Source: Cubamyces lactineus
Taxonomy: Eukaryota; Basidiomycota; Agaricomycetes; Polyporales; Polyporaceae
Assembly: GCA_022376465.1 (NCBI GenBank)
Contig: JACDTU010000033.1
Location: forward strand, 62,001 to 126,000
Length of the DNA: 64,000 nucleotides
Direction: 5' to 3'
This document shows positions 44,901-56,685 of the stretch, in pieces. The notes under the pieces are model-generated. The model had not been told where the DNA came from. It saw nothing but the letters and a program-made list of their open reading frames with translations, and searched no databases. Position 1 is the stretch's first letter, and every line of letters begins with the position of its first letter. The position numbers and the translations under genes were made by a program.

Positions 44901-45904
44901 TCTGGCGGGTGGCATCGACGCGATATGGACGGATGCCGAGACCGTCTCATCCTCTCCCACGCTACAAGGGCTAATCGACGCTGCCTTATGGAAAGACGTC
45001 ATCCTGTTCATCGTCCATAACGACGCGCAAGACCTCGCTCCGCTGGAGCCGAAGCTTCGCGAGGGAAAGAACGTCATACTTGTAAAGCGGCCCGTGATCA
45101 TGCATGTGGTCGTCGACTGGCTGGAAGACCCTGCAGTCCACATGGGACGACATATCAGGTCTGGCAAAGTACGCTTCGCGATACCTCGAGAAAAGCCACT
45201 GCAGGAGGCGGTAGAGGAAAAGCAACCGACGCAGGCGGAATCCAACTATCACGCGGGTCACGACGATATACCCCTTACGCCGCTCGATCTAATGCAGGCC
45301 TCAGCAACTATCCCACCTTCGCAAACGCGGCCGACGGTGCTCCTTGTAGAGGATAATATGGTAGGCCCGATTTCGTTTAAGTCGGGGGGAACTATTGCCA
45401 TAACTGATATGCGCGCGCAGGTCAACCAGAGACTAGGCTGCCGGCTGCTGGAGAAGCTCGGCTACGACGTGGTTACTGCAAACAACGGCCAGCAGGCTAT
45501 AGACGCGATCCGCAAGACATACTTTGCCTGTTGTTTGATGGACTGCCAGATGCCAGGTGAGATTGCCCTCAGATTGCGTCATCCCCTTCGTGAGTTAACG
45601 AGTTCGTAGTTTTGGATGGCTTTCAGGCGACGCGACAAATACGAGAGCTAGAGCTGAGCGGCGAGCTTCCCGACCGGCTGCCTATCATCGCCCTTACCGC
45701 CAACGTCACGCAAGAAAGTGAGAATGAATGTCAGGCAGCGGGCATGGATCACTTCCTGCCGAAGCCGCTCAAAATGGCTGGTGAGTCTCAGCCTAATATC
45801 CCTTTCGCGATATACAGGCCTTCTGACGTCGCAGCACAGATTTGGAGGTTACCCTCGAGCGTTTACGACGGACTACTTCTACTATACCACCTGCCTCGAC
45901 TTAA
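41920..45904 (+). CDS. MHYT-domain hybrid histidine kinase
   Basis: A membrane sensor kinase of roughly 1,000-1,100 residues. The seven-helix MHYT sensor has three motifs near helix ends: MHFVGML (split by a 253-nt intron, 42199-42451), MHYCGTL and MHYTGMA. In bacteria this domain is thought to bind metal or diatomic gas. About 190 residues of acidic and Ser/Thr-rich sequence (SSEEDERFAEEEQ; TPSTTSTDTSTSS) interrupt the sensor after its second motif-free helix pair. Next comes a coiled linker (IMAEKEAAEQAIELKQQFIS). The kinase core has H-box SHEIRTPLHTVNG, N-box LLSNAQKFCDEG, G1 DTGCGIP and G2 GTGLGLSIVKHL. A degenerate receiver-like stretch separates it from an intact receiver: VLLVEDNMVNQRLG, MDCQMPV (phospho-Asp) and FLPKPL (Lys). 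The end is TAA at 45902-45904. Signalling through Ypd1-like phosphotransfer is expected. The first exon is unsure: ATG 41920 needs an unusually short intron to reach the main frame. Confidence 0.92.
42199..42451 (+). other. Long intron inside an MHYT motif
   Basis: The intron starts GTACGT and ends GTATAG, and its removal restores MHFVGML exactly. Its 253 nt is about five times the usual 50-60 nt of the introns in this window. Confidence 0.7.
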
Positions 45905-46546
45905 CAGTCGTGTGATTTGTCTGTCTATATTCCTCGTCGTCTTCACCCTGGACTCTCGTGGCATCCTACTGATATATCTTGTATACACATCACTTATCTA
46001 TTTAGTATATACATACCGTACGGCATCACCGCAACTCCTTCGTTTTGCTCTCTCATCCTCGCTCTCTGTCGTCGTTGTCGCATACAATATTTCCGCTCGT
46101 ATATATACTTGTAACGTACAGCTGATACCTGCATGTATCGATATCGATCTCCCAACGTTTTGAATACTTCAACAGTAGTCGGCTCTGTTCGCGTCGTACT
46201 CTGCTTCGTCAATGCTCAGCATTTCTCTCTATTTGAGCGCCAAACAGAAGCCGGACATTCGGTCCGTGATCCGGGCCGACGAAGGAGATCGGTGGAGGCA
46301 AAGTTTGTAAGCGCCCGTTCTGCTCTCCAGTCGATTTCTGAATCTGTTCTTGCTCCAGTACTTCACCTCCGTAAACCTGCATCCTAGGCTCTTCGCTCGC
46401 ATCGTCCTTTGAATCTAACGAACTCTGACGCAAGACCTCCGCAATATATCACCTGCACCTGGGTCGTCAAAATCGCTTATATATTCTCCCTCGTCCAGCG
46501 AGGACTCTCGCGTCCCTCTAGACTCTCTGCCTTTGTAAATATCATC
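45905..46546. other. Intergenic region
   Basis: Histidine kinase 3' region, locally AT-rich at about 45960-46130, followed by the DUS1 promoter. A TATATA lies at 46478, about 70 bp before the DUS1 ATG. Confidence 0.5.
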
Positions 46547-48346
46547 ATGCCCGGAATCACGTCCGACAAGTCGAGGAAGCTGGGAGGATACGAGTTCTTT
46601 GAGAAGGTGCTCGGGAGCCCGAAGTTCATCGTTGCGCCTATGGTCGACCAGAGCGAGCTGGTGTGTGTCTGGTGGCTGTAAATTATGGTGTGGTGCGTGC
46701 TGGACTGACCGGGCATGCGTGTAGGCATGGAGGAAGTTGTCGAGGAGGTATGGTGCGCAGGTTGTTTATACGCCCATGATCAATGCGAAGGTGCGTGTGG
46801 ACTTCCGCTACGTATTGTATGAACTTTGTTGACCGCGGAGAGCAGATGTACGCCGAGGGCGTCCGCAAGCCGTACCGGGAGCAGAACTTTGATACCGTCC
46901 ATGGGGAGGAGGGTGGGCCGGAAGACAGGCCGCTGATAGTGCAATTTTGCGCGAACAACGCTGATCAGCTGCTCACCTCTGCGAAGCTGCTGGAGCCGTA
47001 CTGCGATGCGGTGGACATCAACCTCGGCTGCCCGCAGGATATTGCGCGACGGGGCCATTATGGCTCGTACCTGCAGGACGAGTGGGATTTGATCTACGAA
47101 ATGAGTGCGTAGTAATATTTGTCATGGTAGCGTTAAGTGCTGACAGTATATGTACAGTTAACACTTTGCACAATAACTTGTCCATCCCTGTCACGGCGAA
47201 ATTCCGAGTGTTCCCTACCGTTGAGAAGACGGTGGAGTATGCGAAGATGCTGGAGCGTGCGGGCGCGCAGATGCTCACATGTCATGGGCGTACTCGCGAG
47301 CAAAGAGGGCACCGCTCGGTATGTTTCTCGATGAACTCTCCAGAGTCGTCGCAGTGCTAATATTCCAAGTGTACAGGGATTAGCTGACTGGGAGAAGATC
47401 CGCGCAGTAAAGGAGGCCGTGTCAGTACCAGTTGTTGCGAATGGCAACCTCCTCTTCTACGGCGACATAGAACGTTGCCTCGCCGCTACTGGTGCAGACG
47501 CCGTCATGTCCGCAGAAGGCAATCTATACAATCCCGCTATCTTCATGCCCGCACCGACCCCACCGCTCTCCGAAGCCTCGTCCTCAAGCTCCTCCGAACC
47601 CTCCTCCTCCTCTCCCGCAGCAATGTACCTCACCGGATACCATCCCCGGAACACCTCCCTTGCGCTAGAGTACCTCTCCATCGTGAAGTCCCAGAAGACG
47701 CTGACGACGCCGAGCGCAGTCAAGGGCCATCTCTTCAAGCTCTTGCGACCGGCGCTCGCAAAATATCCAGACCTCCGAGAGCGGCTCGGTCGTATCCGGG
47801 TGGAGCGTGCTGAGCGGGACAAGGACGGTGGTGCTGCTTGGGAACGATATGAGGAAGTTATACGAGAGCTGGATACGCGGTTAGAGGTCCGTTGGACATC
47901 CTCTTGTGTTGTATCATGTAGCGAACTAACATGGACGCACAGGTTGATATCGAGGCTGCGCAGGGGAAGAGCTTGGAGGAGCTCTCGCCGATTGACCCGT
48001 TGTCAGGGTTCCCTGTTCTACCCCATTGGCTTGCACAGCCATATATCCGTCCTCTCCCTGCGGAACCAGAGGCCGCGAAACCTCCCGCAGAGAGCGAGAA
48101 GAGCGGTGTAGAGGTAGCTGGTAAGTTCGCACGCGAACTTATGCACGAGCACCATATGCTGATTGTGTTCTAGCGACGGAATGCACTGCGGAGGATGGGG
48201 CTGTCCGCGGTTCGAAGAGGGCGATATCTGAAGAGCGGGCGGCTGCGGTAGACGAGTCAAAACGGCCGAAATTGACGTCTGAAGAGACTCAGACGGTGTC
48301 TGCGAGGATAGAAGGGGAGTTAGCGCCTGCAGGTGCTGCGGGTTAG
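46547..48346 (+). CDS. DUS1: tRNA-dihydrouridine synthase Dus1
   Basis: A flavoenzyme that reduces uridine to dihydrouridine in the D-loop of tRNA (positions 16/17 in the Dus1 class). ATG 46547 is preferred because the longer in-frame extension to 46409 has no domain content. The TIM barrel begins [20 protein letters not shown] with [11 protein letters not shown] and [20 protein letters not shown]. The catalytic cysteine lies in [23 protein letters not shown]-binding blocks follow: [47 protein letters not shown] and [18 protein letters not shown]-terminal helical domain ends in an acidic, Ala-rich tail with a basic patch (ESKRPKL). TAG lies at 48344-48346. Several introns interrupt the gene. 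The CPQ-A-R-G-YG motif separates Dus1 from Dus2-4 types, though I give this with some caution. Confidence 0.93.
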
Positions 48347-48550
48347 CGTGTTGTGGTACCCTCTCCCAGATGCAGTACCTACAATACAGTGCTGACTCCA
48401 GGGTACTTATAAACCGACATGGCTGAGCTGCGATCACGTGAGAAGTGGCCTATATTGTGCCTTATGGGCGTTAGAACAGTTGTACCGCTATCGTCATACA
48501 GACGCCGAGTACGGCTGCTCACATCTCTTCCATCCACCACTCACTAAGCT

Positions 48551-50306
48551 ATGGCAGACGCAGCACCCTCAGAGTCCACTTCTGCGCCTGAGATCTCAAT
48601 CAATGTCAAAGGTATTGGCTGTTCCGCGTGCAACTGCGATTCATGCTGACTGTGTGGTGTCAAGGTCCCAGCGAGCTGAAGCTTCAGATCACAATATCCA
48701 CCGACAAGACTGTCACCGAGCTCAAGCAGGCTATCGCGGAGAAGTCTGATGTCCCTGCTGACCGGCAACGACTAATTTACTCCGGTATGCGTCCATTGGC
48801 TTGTCGCTGCTCCGGCATTCAGTGACAATATAACGCGGAATTGCAGGACGAGTACTCAAGGACGAGGATGCGCTATCGACGTACAAGATCCAGTCCGGGC
48901 ACACCATCCACATGGTCAAGGGCGCTGCTCGCGCAGGCAATTCGGCGCAGACGTCGACGCCTCAGCCCTTGCCGACGATGCAGGCGGGACAGAACCCGCA
49001 CGATCCTCTCACGCAGCTGAATGGGCCGATGGGCTTTGGGCTTATGGCAGGGCTGAACCCCTTTGCGGAGATGGGACTGAACCCGAACGATCCTAATATG
49101 GTGAGTGTCCTATCGTGCGCAATGGTTGTCGTATGCGGTGGCGGCGAGCGTGAGCCGAAGAAGGCTGGTATGCGCGTGTACAGTTTGTGGCGGGGTCGAC
49201 GGATATGGGTATCAGCCCAGTACAATGCTCCAGATCTTGCAGAGCCTACGAATCGTCTCATTACCGGAAATCCCCCTTCTACCCTTGCTTCTCGGCGGTT
49301 TAGGTTTACTGAAGCCTACTTTCGCACATGCAGATGCAGGGCATGTTGAACTCTCCCCAGTTCCTCCAACAAATGTCCAGCGTCATGTCCAACCCCGCCG
49401 TCCTCGATCAGATCATCGCCTCAAACCCTCAACTTGCAGCGATGGGCCCGCAGGTGCGCGAGGTCTTCCGCAGCGAGCGGTTCCGCCAGATGATGTCAAA
49501 TCCGGAGACGCTTCGCATGATGCTCCAGATGTCGAGCCTCATGCGCGAGTCCGGCGTGGGTCCCGGCGGAGCAGGCTTGGGAGGCTTGGGCGCGCTGGGC
49601 GGACTTGGAGGCGCGGCTGGCGGAGGAGGGTTCCCCGCCCCCGGTCTACCCTCGACGGCGCGCCAGCAGCAACAGTCACAACAGCAACCAGGAGCGGGTG
49701 CTGCTGCCCAACAACCGGGGTCGCCAACAGCCGGCTCACAGCCTGCACCGAATGCGGCCCCCTTCAACCACCCTTTCATGCCATACTTCTACCCTTTCCC
49801 GCCTGGCCCTTTTGGAGGTACGCCAGGGTCTGCGCCTGCACCTGGGGCTGATGCATCTGGAACTGGGGCCGCAGGTACACCGGGCGCTGGGACTGGGGCT
49901 GGAGCTGCTCCTGGTGCGGGGGCGATTCCTGGCATGTTCGATCCCGCAGTAATGCAGCAGATGCTCGCGGCGTTGGGTGGAGGCGCTGCGGGTGCGGGTG
50001 CGGGTGCGGGCGCAGGCGCAGGTGCAGCGAATCCTTTCGGAGCGTTGGGCGGGCTGGGGGGGTTGGGTGCGTTCGGCGCGCCGCCTCAGCCTGCAGATAC
50101 CCGGCCTCCGGAGGAGCGGTTCCAGGTGCAACTCCAGGTGAGCTCGAATTGCTGGCTATGCACAGTGTTGTAGACTTACGGCCGCGTTGCAGCAATTGCA
50201 AGATATGGGCTTCACGAACGCGTCGCAGAACATCCGGGCGCTGCTGGCGACGGGCGGGAACGTCCATTCGGCGATCGAGTACATCTTGAACGGGGGCGGT
50301 TTGTGA
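48551..50306 (+). CDS. DSK2: Ubiquilin/Dsk2-type ubiquitin shuttle protein
   Basis: Dsk2 proteins carry ubiquitinated clients to the proteasome. ATG 48551 starts a ubiquitin-like domain split by introns ([64 protein letters not shown]). The centre has STI1-like methionine-rich helices ([20 protein letters not shown], then [20 protein letters not shown]). A long Gly/Ala/Pro/Gln-rich linker follows, including hexanucleotide GGTGCG-type repeats at 49986-50027. The C-terminal UBA domain is [20 protein letters not shown] with [18 protein letters not shown] lies at 50304-50306. The order UBL-STI1-UBA is diagnostic. DUS1 ends 204 bp before it on the same strand. Confidence 0.95.
49986..50027 (+). 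repeat. Gly/Ala-coding hexanucleotide repeat in DSK2
   Basis: Tandem GCGGGT/GCAGGC-type units in the coding linker, translating to alternating Gly and Ala. Expected to vary in length between strains. Confidence 0.75.
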
Positions 50307-50967
50307 TCGCGGTGTAGAATCATTTTATTTGTTCCATTGAGGATGTAAGTCGAACGGAAGGGATGGGAAGCTTTCTTGTAGAAGTTGTAAGAAGTAGCTG
50401 GGGAATCAGTGGCAGATTGTATTGACGCATTGCACGATGGATGGACTGCACAGGAATTGGGGACCTTTCTTGCTAAGTATTTGCCATTCGCCAAAGCCTC
50501 CGTCTGGCTCGTCAAGGTGTATGTCATACACAGTCCATTGTCCAGCGCTAGCGTTCTGACCTTCGCTGAGATCATGAGCATAGCACACTTGCGGGATCGT
50601 CTTTTCCGGCACGTACCCGGCGGTGCACTGAGCCTCATGGATGTACAGCGAATTGCCTGAGGAGTATGAGGCAGTGTCATGATGGTACATTAAACAGGCG
50701 TCTATCTGTCGATTTAGACTTTATAAGCAATGTCATAAGCACTGGTGCCGTCCTTGTACTACCCCGACATCTGTACGCTCTCTCCCCTTCCCTTCACTTT
50801 CCCGAGTCTGCGCTTCTGTCTACGCGACCCACGGGAAGGCGATTCGAATACGCCACGCTACTGTGCTCGCGTCTAGCCGAAGTCTTACTCTCCGAACAGT
50901 ACTAGTACCTTGGGTGGCTGGGCGGGATTGGACGCTGTGACCGACAACCCACCGGTGTCTTTGCAAC
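50307..50967. other. Intergenic region
   Basis: DSK2 3' region and upstream region of the next gene; no gene or site recognised. Confidence 0.5.
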
Positions 50968-53261
50968 ATGCATTTCACCGAGTAAGTGCTGGCGAACTGC
51001 TGCAAGAACTTCTCCCTGACCAAATAGTTGTGGTATTCAGCCCTTGGCATCTGACAGGTGCGTCTCATAACACGTGATTCTGGTGGTGTACTAGACGTCG
51101 AGGCTGACTCGACTTTGAACGTCTTCTGCAGTCATCCGGACCCGCGGACTCACGTATGTGCGTCCGGAAAAGTCATGGCGTCCGATCGTGAAGGTCACGG
51201 TCGTCGATGGCAGTCATGACTATGCCCTCCCCGACGTTGCCCTCGGCTCCGACGGCCAGAATCCGAACCTCAAGTCTGTGATCCCTATGTACGTTTCATC
51301 TCAGCCTGTTTCGCACCTCCCATTGTGTGTCTCTGCTACGGACAACTTTGTGCGAGAGTCTGGTATACGACTGACGTTCGAGTGTCTCCGGTGCTCTGGG
51401 CTCCGGTGTTCATCCTCGATATATTCGTTTGCCTCGTCTGAATGTCTCTTGTCTCCCACCCGATTGTCGCTGGACCAGATCGTGATCTGATTCTTTGCTT
51501 GACACCATGTCGCCTTGTGTCTGCCACCGCATCCTGCTTCTGGAGCATATCGCTAACTTCTCTTATAGCTATGGCGCCAATCCTGCAATGTCTCTGGTAG
51601 TCCAGGTCCTCCACCGATCTCAAACCAAGAAGAAGCACCGAAAACCGACCCTGGTTGGGTCTGCCAAATTGTCGCTGAGCGAAGTCATAACCAGACACCC
51701 TCTGCCCCATCCTCGTCCTGTCGAGTACGACGTCCGTTTGTCTTGCCCACCACCACAACGGAAAAACCCAGCGATCGGTGGACGTCAGCAGCACAATGCA
51801 ACGCTGACCCTCAAATTCACGATTCCTCGCCCTACACAGACCCCGTGCGACTCTCCTCCACTATCGCCTGCGGAAACGGAGGCCATCTTTTCCGACTGTG
51901 CTTCTTGTGCGTATTGGATTATGGTGCACCGAAATGCTCACTTCCCAATGCGTTTCTCTCACAGCATCGAAGGGTCATCTGGACGGTATGATGTCTTCCA
52001 CATCAGACCATCCGGCCGAGGAGGCGCCTGAGGAGCAGCTTCCTGGACCATCGAATTTGCCCCAAACGAACGGCCTGAGGAGACGTCCAAGACGTCCAAG
52101 AGGATTCCATGTGGACACTGACTCTGATGCGTACGTTTCCGAATCCTCGGACGAGGGACCATGGCCTCCAACACCTCCCAACGAGGAGTTCCCCACTGTA
52201 TACGAGGACGACGAGGGTGGCCCTTGTGGCATACCGGCATTTGATGACCAAATTGACGATGCGGTCATCTCGCCGTGTGTGATACCCATGCACTCAGGCG
52301 GCAATGGTGCGGCCAGCACGCGAGAACCGTTGTCGTTACCAGGTTCACTTGTGAACGTGTTCGCCCCATATCAGGAGCTGCGTGAAGCAGAGCAAGACAA
52401 TGATCTCGACAAGGCCGAAAAGGTACTAAACCGGCTTCTCACAGAGTGGTATGTCGTCGGTGCATCGGTGAGTCGGCCGGTTTGTGAGCAGATTATGAGC
52501 CATGTACTCATTGGCCGTAGCTGCTTGCATTGGCAGGTATCGACTCCGCCGTGTTCGGGTTTGCTCCCGGGTCTATGTACGTCATAGATGGCTTCTCGCA
52601 GAGTGTAGTCGCTATAGGCGCAATCGCTGCGGGCATCGGGCTGGTCACCGATGCGTGGTTTCTCGTACTATACAGCGGCGCAAGCGTCGAGAAGTTTCAG
52701 GTGAGGGCTTTTCTACGAGCGACTGCTAGTTTCGGAGGAACTCATGGCATCATCTACACATAGCGTGTTGCGAAGGACGTGTATAACACGTACTTCTTTT
52801 TCTGCCTGACGTGCAGGCTCCCTACGATGTGCATGTTCGTCTCGGCGCTCGCACTGATGTTCTTCCTCCTTGGGGTGGCCTACACGGCCTGGCCGACGGC
52901 GGTGCTCGTCATGTCGTTCTGCGCTGGCCTTCTGTTTAGCTCCCAATTCCTCATCTTCGGCGCCCATCGTTCCGTCGAATTCGTTATCTGGGGAGTAAGA
53001 GTATTGTGGCGCAAGTCACTGTACGCCCTCGGACGTACTCCGGCGCCTCAACCTCAATCTCAACAACAGCTCCACATCCACATTCACCCACATACCCAGT
53101 CGCAGTCGCATACCCCATCACACACGGTTCACGTGCACTTCCCGCAGCAACTCCCTCCTCGCCCACACAGTACACCCCCTGCGCATACGTCGTATATTCC
53201 TCGCGCAGGTCGCCCTGATGAATTGTTGGAAATGCCTATACCGAAGCCCGCTGCTTTATAG
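50968..53261 (+). CDS. Unrecognised protein with C2-like domain and membrane helices
   Basis: No named family recognised. After a short first exon (ATG 50968, MHFT) with uncertain joins, the N-terminal part reads like a C2 beta-sandwich: SWRPIVKVTVVDGSHDYALP, ALGSDGQNPNLKSVIPM, MSLVVQVLHRSQTKKKHRKP, TLVGSAKLSLSEVITR and ATLTLKFTIPRP. A disordered acidic linker follows (DSDAYVSESSDEGPWPPTPP, then EDDEGGPCGIPAFDD), then a helical block (YQELREAEQDNDLDKAEKVL). Three or so hydrophobic segments come next: SVVAIGAIAAGIGLVTDAWF, MFVSALALMFFLLGVAYTAW and AVLVMSFCAGLLFSSQFLIF. The tail is rich in His, Gln and Pro (QQQLHIHIHPHTQSQSHTPS). The stop is TAG at 53259-53261. A calcium- or lipid-binding membrane role would fit a C2 plus helices, but the usual C2 calcium aspartates are not evident, so this is speculation. 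Confidence 0.75.
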
Positions 53262-53869
53262 TCGTCTACCGGCATTCTCTCTTCCTCGTTTACCCGGTAC
53301 GTTATCTTGCCCGGCGCGCGGACTTGGACTGACTCTTCCCAGCAGTCAAAATGGGGTCATCATGGACGACATACCCCCTCAGTTAGATACCTCGGCTATG
53401 GTCTTGATGGGAGAACGCAGGAGCTCACCTGGATACCGCGTGAAACAGTGTCTTTGGTAAAGTGGTGAGTCGACGAGACTTGCCACTGCGGACTTTAGGA
53501 TCTGTGTAATATGCTACAAGTAGTCCAGATTGTTGTACGCGACTGTGTATGCAAGCCTGAAGACTTTAGCATAACCACCGCTGTGCTCTTCAAGACTTTC
53601 GTCCCTTTCCAGAGGGGCAGAGCAGAAGAACGCGGTCCCTGTTTTGCAATTGATTGCGACGTCCTACCCGCCTTGTGCATAAAGTAGGCGCTCATAAGAA
53701 GCGACAGACCGTGGATGCGAAGCAACCTTGTACTTTCACCCGGGTGCCGCCAGGTCACTCAAGTACAAGGCCGTCGCTTGCTTCCCTAGAGACTCTACCA
53801 ACATGTGGCGCCACTCAAATACCAGTGCGACACTAGCTACCTAGCGTGGCTCCTACCCTCACTACTACG
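53262..53869. other. Intergenic region
   Basis: Holds the 3' region of the C2-like gene and the promoter side of the F-box gene. No gene supported. Confidence 0.5.
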
Positions 53870-56211
53870 ATGAGTGACGACGAAAACAGAGACAGCGCAG
53901 TCCCGGTACCGAGAAAAGACAAAGGCAAAGGTCGCGCACTGCCGGAGCTGTCATTCGAGGCCTATGGAGGTATGGTGCATCTGTATATCTAGGTGGTCGT
54001 GTGCTGACAACGATGTGCGCGAGGGTAGTCCCAGGGCCATCTGAAAGCGATGGCCAGGAAAGCGCATGTGTTGGCGTTGTACCGAAGAGAACCGTGCTAT
54101 GTGATGATCTCATCGTCGACAATATAATGACCCAGCTCAGCATCGAAGAGATTGCAAAGCTTCGTCAGGTAAACCTTAATCGCTTCATCCGCAGTGGGGT
54201 CAATCTTGACACGCTGCCCAGGTATCTAAACAGTTCTGGCAATGCTCGACAGAGGCCGCGGTCTGGAAGCGCCGGTTAGAGCGCCAAAGGCACTACCTTC
54301 CCCCAGTTCCACCTACGGCACGCTACTCCCTCGAGAACATCAGCGCAGTCGAAGCCGAGCGGCTCTTGACGCGCATCAAGTCCCTGGCGAAGGCGTGGGA
54401 CGTCCACGAGCCGCCGGCGCTGCACAATTGGCGGTTCGACGCGCGCCATGCCGAGGTGACTGAGATGGCTCTCCTCCCTGGGGGTCAGTACATAGTCGCC
54501 TCTGTGAAGGATCTAGCGCGAGGGACGTTCTCGATCCGGGTGTTCACGGCGGACTTTCAGTACTCGATGGCGCGGCCGATTGCGACAATGGAGATCCCGA
54601 CTAAAGCGATCGAGTTGAAGGCCAAGTACATGACGTTTCGCGGCAAGCCAGGCATCATGATTGTTTATATTCGTCGGGACTACCGCCACAGTTGCTTCAG
54701 AGACCGGTGAGCACGTTCTCGCTAGGGTCTTCAATCACGCACCTTTGGAGCTCATACCTCGTCAGGTTTGACGTCAACAGCCTGCCGGTTGACTACCAAC
54801 CACCCGCAAACGACAGACAGTTGAAGTACGAGTGCGTGGTGGCGCACATGCCTCTGGCGGTGATTGAGCACTTGGGCGAGCTCTCGTATCATAAGGAGAA
54901 ACATGAGTGGAAGATCCTCGCAGAGCAACATGGGCGCCCGTTCTACAGGCTGGTGGAGATCACGACTCGCGCACGGCTGAGCCAGCCAGCCATAGACGAC
55001 GATGTCCACGGAGCACCCTTCGTTGCGGTCTTGAAGCACGTAGATGCCGTCGCAGACCGGATTGTGTACAAGAATCTGGATGCAGGTCTCGGGTCGACAC
55101 TTGTATTGCAACCTAATCCGTTCCTGCCACCTGACTTGGTATGTGCCATTCGCGAGCTCGTGAGTTTGATGCAAACTGACTGCGTATGTACACTCGTTGC
55201 AAGCCAAACGCAATCATGGCCTTTTGCATTGTCCCTAACCAGAATCAGTTCATGGTCATCCTCAGAACAGGGAACAACCCCGTTGACGACGCGCCCAACG
55301 ATGACGCCGTGTTGCCGATTTACTGGGCCGAGTTCTGGGACATCATCGACGGTGCGGGCAAGGCGCCTGTCGTCTGCGACCCCGCCTCCCGTAGCAACAT
55401 CCACGTCAGCCAAGGCAACTACTGGCAGAAGGTCTGGCTTAGTGACCACGGACTCGGCCCTGCGCTCGCCCACGACCGCTCGCTCCGCCCGCAGCTACTC
55501 GGCCCCGGGGGGCGCCCGGCGCTCAAGCCCATCACAATTTATGTGCGGATGAAGCACTGCGACGGAGTGGCCTTTTACTCGCTCTACCCTGCCGGTCATC
55601 CGCTCGCGCACGACCCGATGGAAGACCTGCCACCAGACCGGGACGCGTACCGATACGTGTTCACGGAGGAGTTCATGCAGTTCGACATGAGCACGACGGG
55701 CGACGAGACCGGCTCGGCACCCGTCATCGAGATGGAGGTGCTCCCCGGGAGTGCGCGGTCGATCCTCTACACGGTACTGGCATCCGACCGGCACGCGGAC
55801 GGGACGTTCGATATCTGGAGAATCAACGCGGTGTGGGACAAGGGGCTCCAGGACCCGCACAACATGGACCTGGTGCAGAAGCTCGCAGAGCTGGCGGGGT
55901 ACTTGCAGCCGCTCGAGAATCACGAGGTGATCACAGACGAAGGAGAGCCTATCTCCGGAGTGCGCCATTTGGAGATGGGTCGGGCGCGCATGGAAAGGAT
56001 CTCAGCCATCGCCTGGGACGACAGTATTGGGCGTCTGTGCATCGCGTACGCCAAGAACCCTCAGATTGCGGTGTATGACTTTGCCGCGGCGCCGTTTCGA
56101 AGTGCTCCGATGCCTCCTGACAGTGCGGACACTGCGACTGCGTCTACTTCGGCGAGAGATGATGCAGAACCGTCAGGACAAGCTGTGGCAGCGACAGCAG
56201 CCGCGCTGTGA
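53870..56211 (+). CDS. F-box domain protein
   Basis: ATG 53870 opens with a charged head (SDDENRDSAVPVPRKDKGKG). An F-box follows: RTVLCDDLIVDNIMTQLSIE then EIAKLRQVN and FIRSGV, broken by an intron, then WKRRLERQRHYLPPVPPT. The rest has no clear repeat but looks like one large beta-rich domain: EMALLPGGQYIVASVKDLAR, FSIRVFTADFQYSMARPIAT, PIYWAEFWDIIDGAGKAPVV, NIHVSQGNYWQKVWLSDHGL, ITIYVRMKHCDGVAFYSLYP and LCIAYAKNPQIAVYDFA. That pattern suggests a degenerate beta-propeller, as in many basidiomycete F-box proteins, but the repeats are not regular enough to call WD40. A C-terminal Ala/Thr/Ser-rich tail ends at TGA 56209-56211. A role as substrate adaptor of an SCF ubiquitin ligase is inferred from the F-box alone. 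Confidence 0.8.
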
Positions 56212-56685
56212 TCGTACTGACAGACGCACGCAGGCCAGTGTCTTCTTGATGTTTGTAATGGGCAGTGCGAGGGTTCAGAAGGAATTGAATGAGAGGAACG
56301 GATCGGACTAGTCATCTCGGGTTCGAGCTGTAAATGTTGTTCGTCTGCATTTCATTGGGTCCATTTGATACGTGAAACATCTATCGTGCATGCTCGGATT
56401 CTGCCTACCTGCGTCCTCTGAAGAATTGTTTGAGAGTTGGATAGTGTCCGATGAGTCGTTAAGATGGAGGCCCAGAGCACGTAAAAGTATATTGCAAGCG
56501 GCGTAATGCATGCAAACCATGAATTTATTTACTGGAGGAGCGGAGCATGGGCGCCTATGTGTGGAAATGACGGCGCAGGGACGGGCGCTTCAGAGGAAAT
56601 AGCTTCTCACCGCCCTCGACGACGTCCTCGGCTCAAACGCTTGCTTGCTCTCCCTCCTTCCTTCTCTCTCCCGCCGTCGTAGAGG
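56212..56685. other. Intergenic region
   Basis: F-box 3' region and promoter of the Skt5-type gene, with a pyrimidine-rich stretch just before the next ATG. No gene seen. Confidence 0.5.

Noticed and set aside
46409..46546. A longer DUS1 N-terminus reading in frame from 46409.
   Set aside because: The extension is hydrophobic without family similarity and starts before a TATA-like element; ATG 46547 fits the family.
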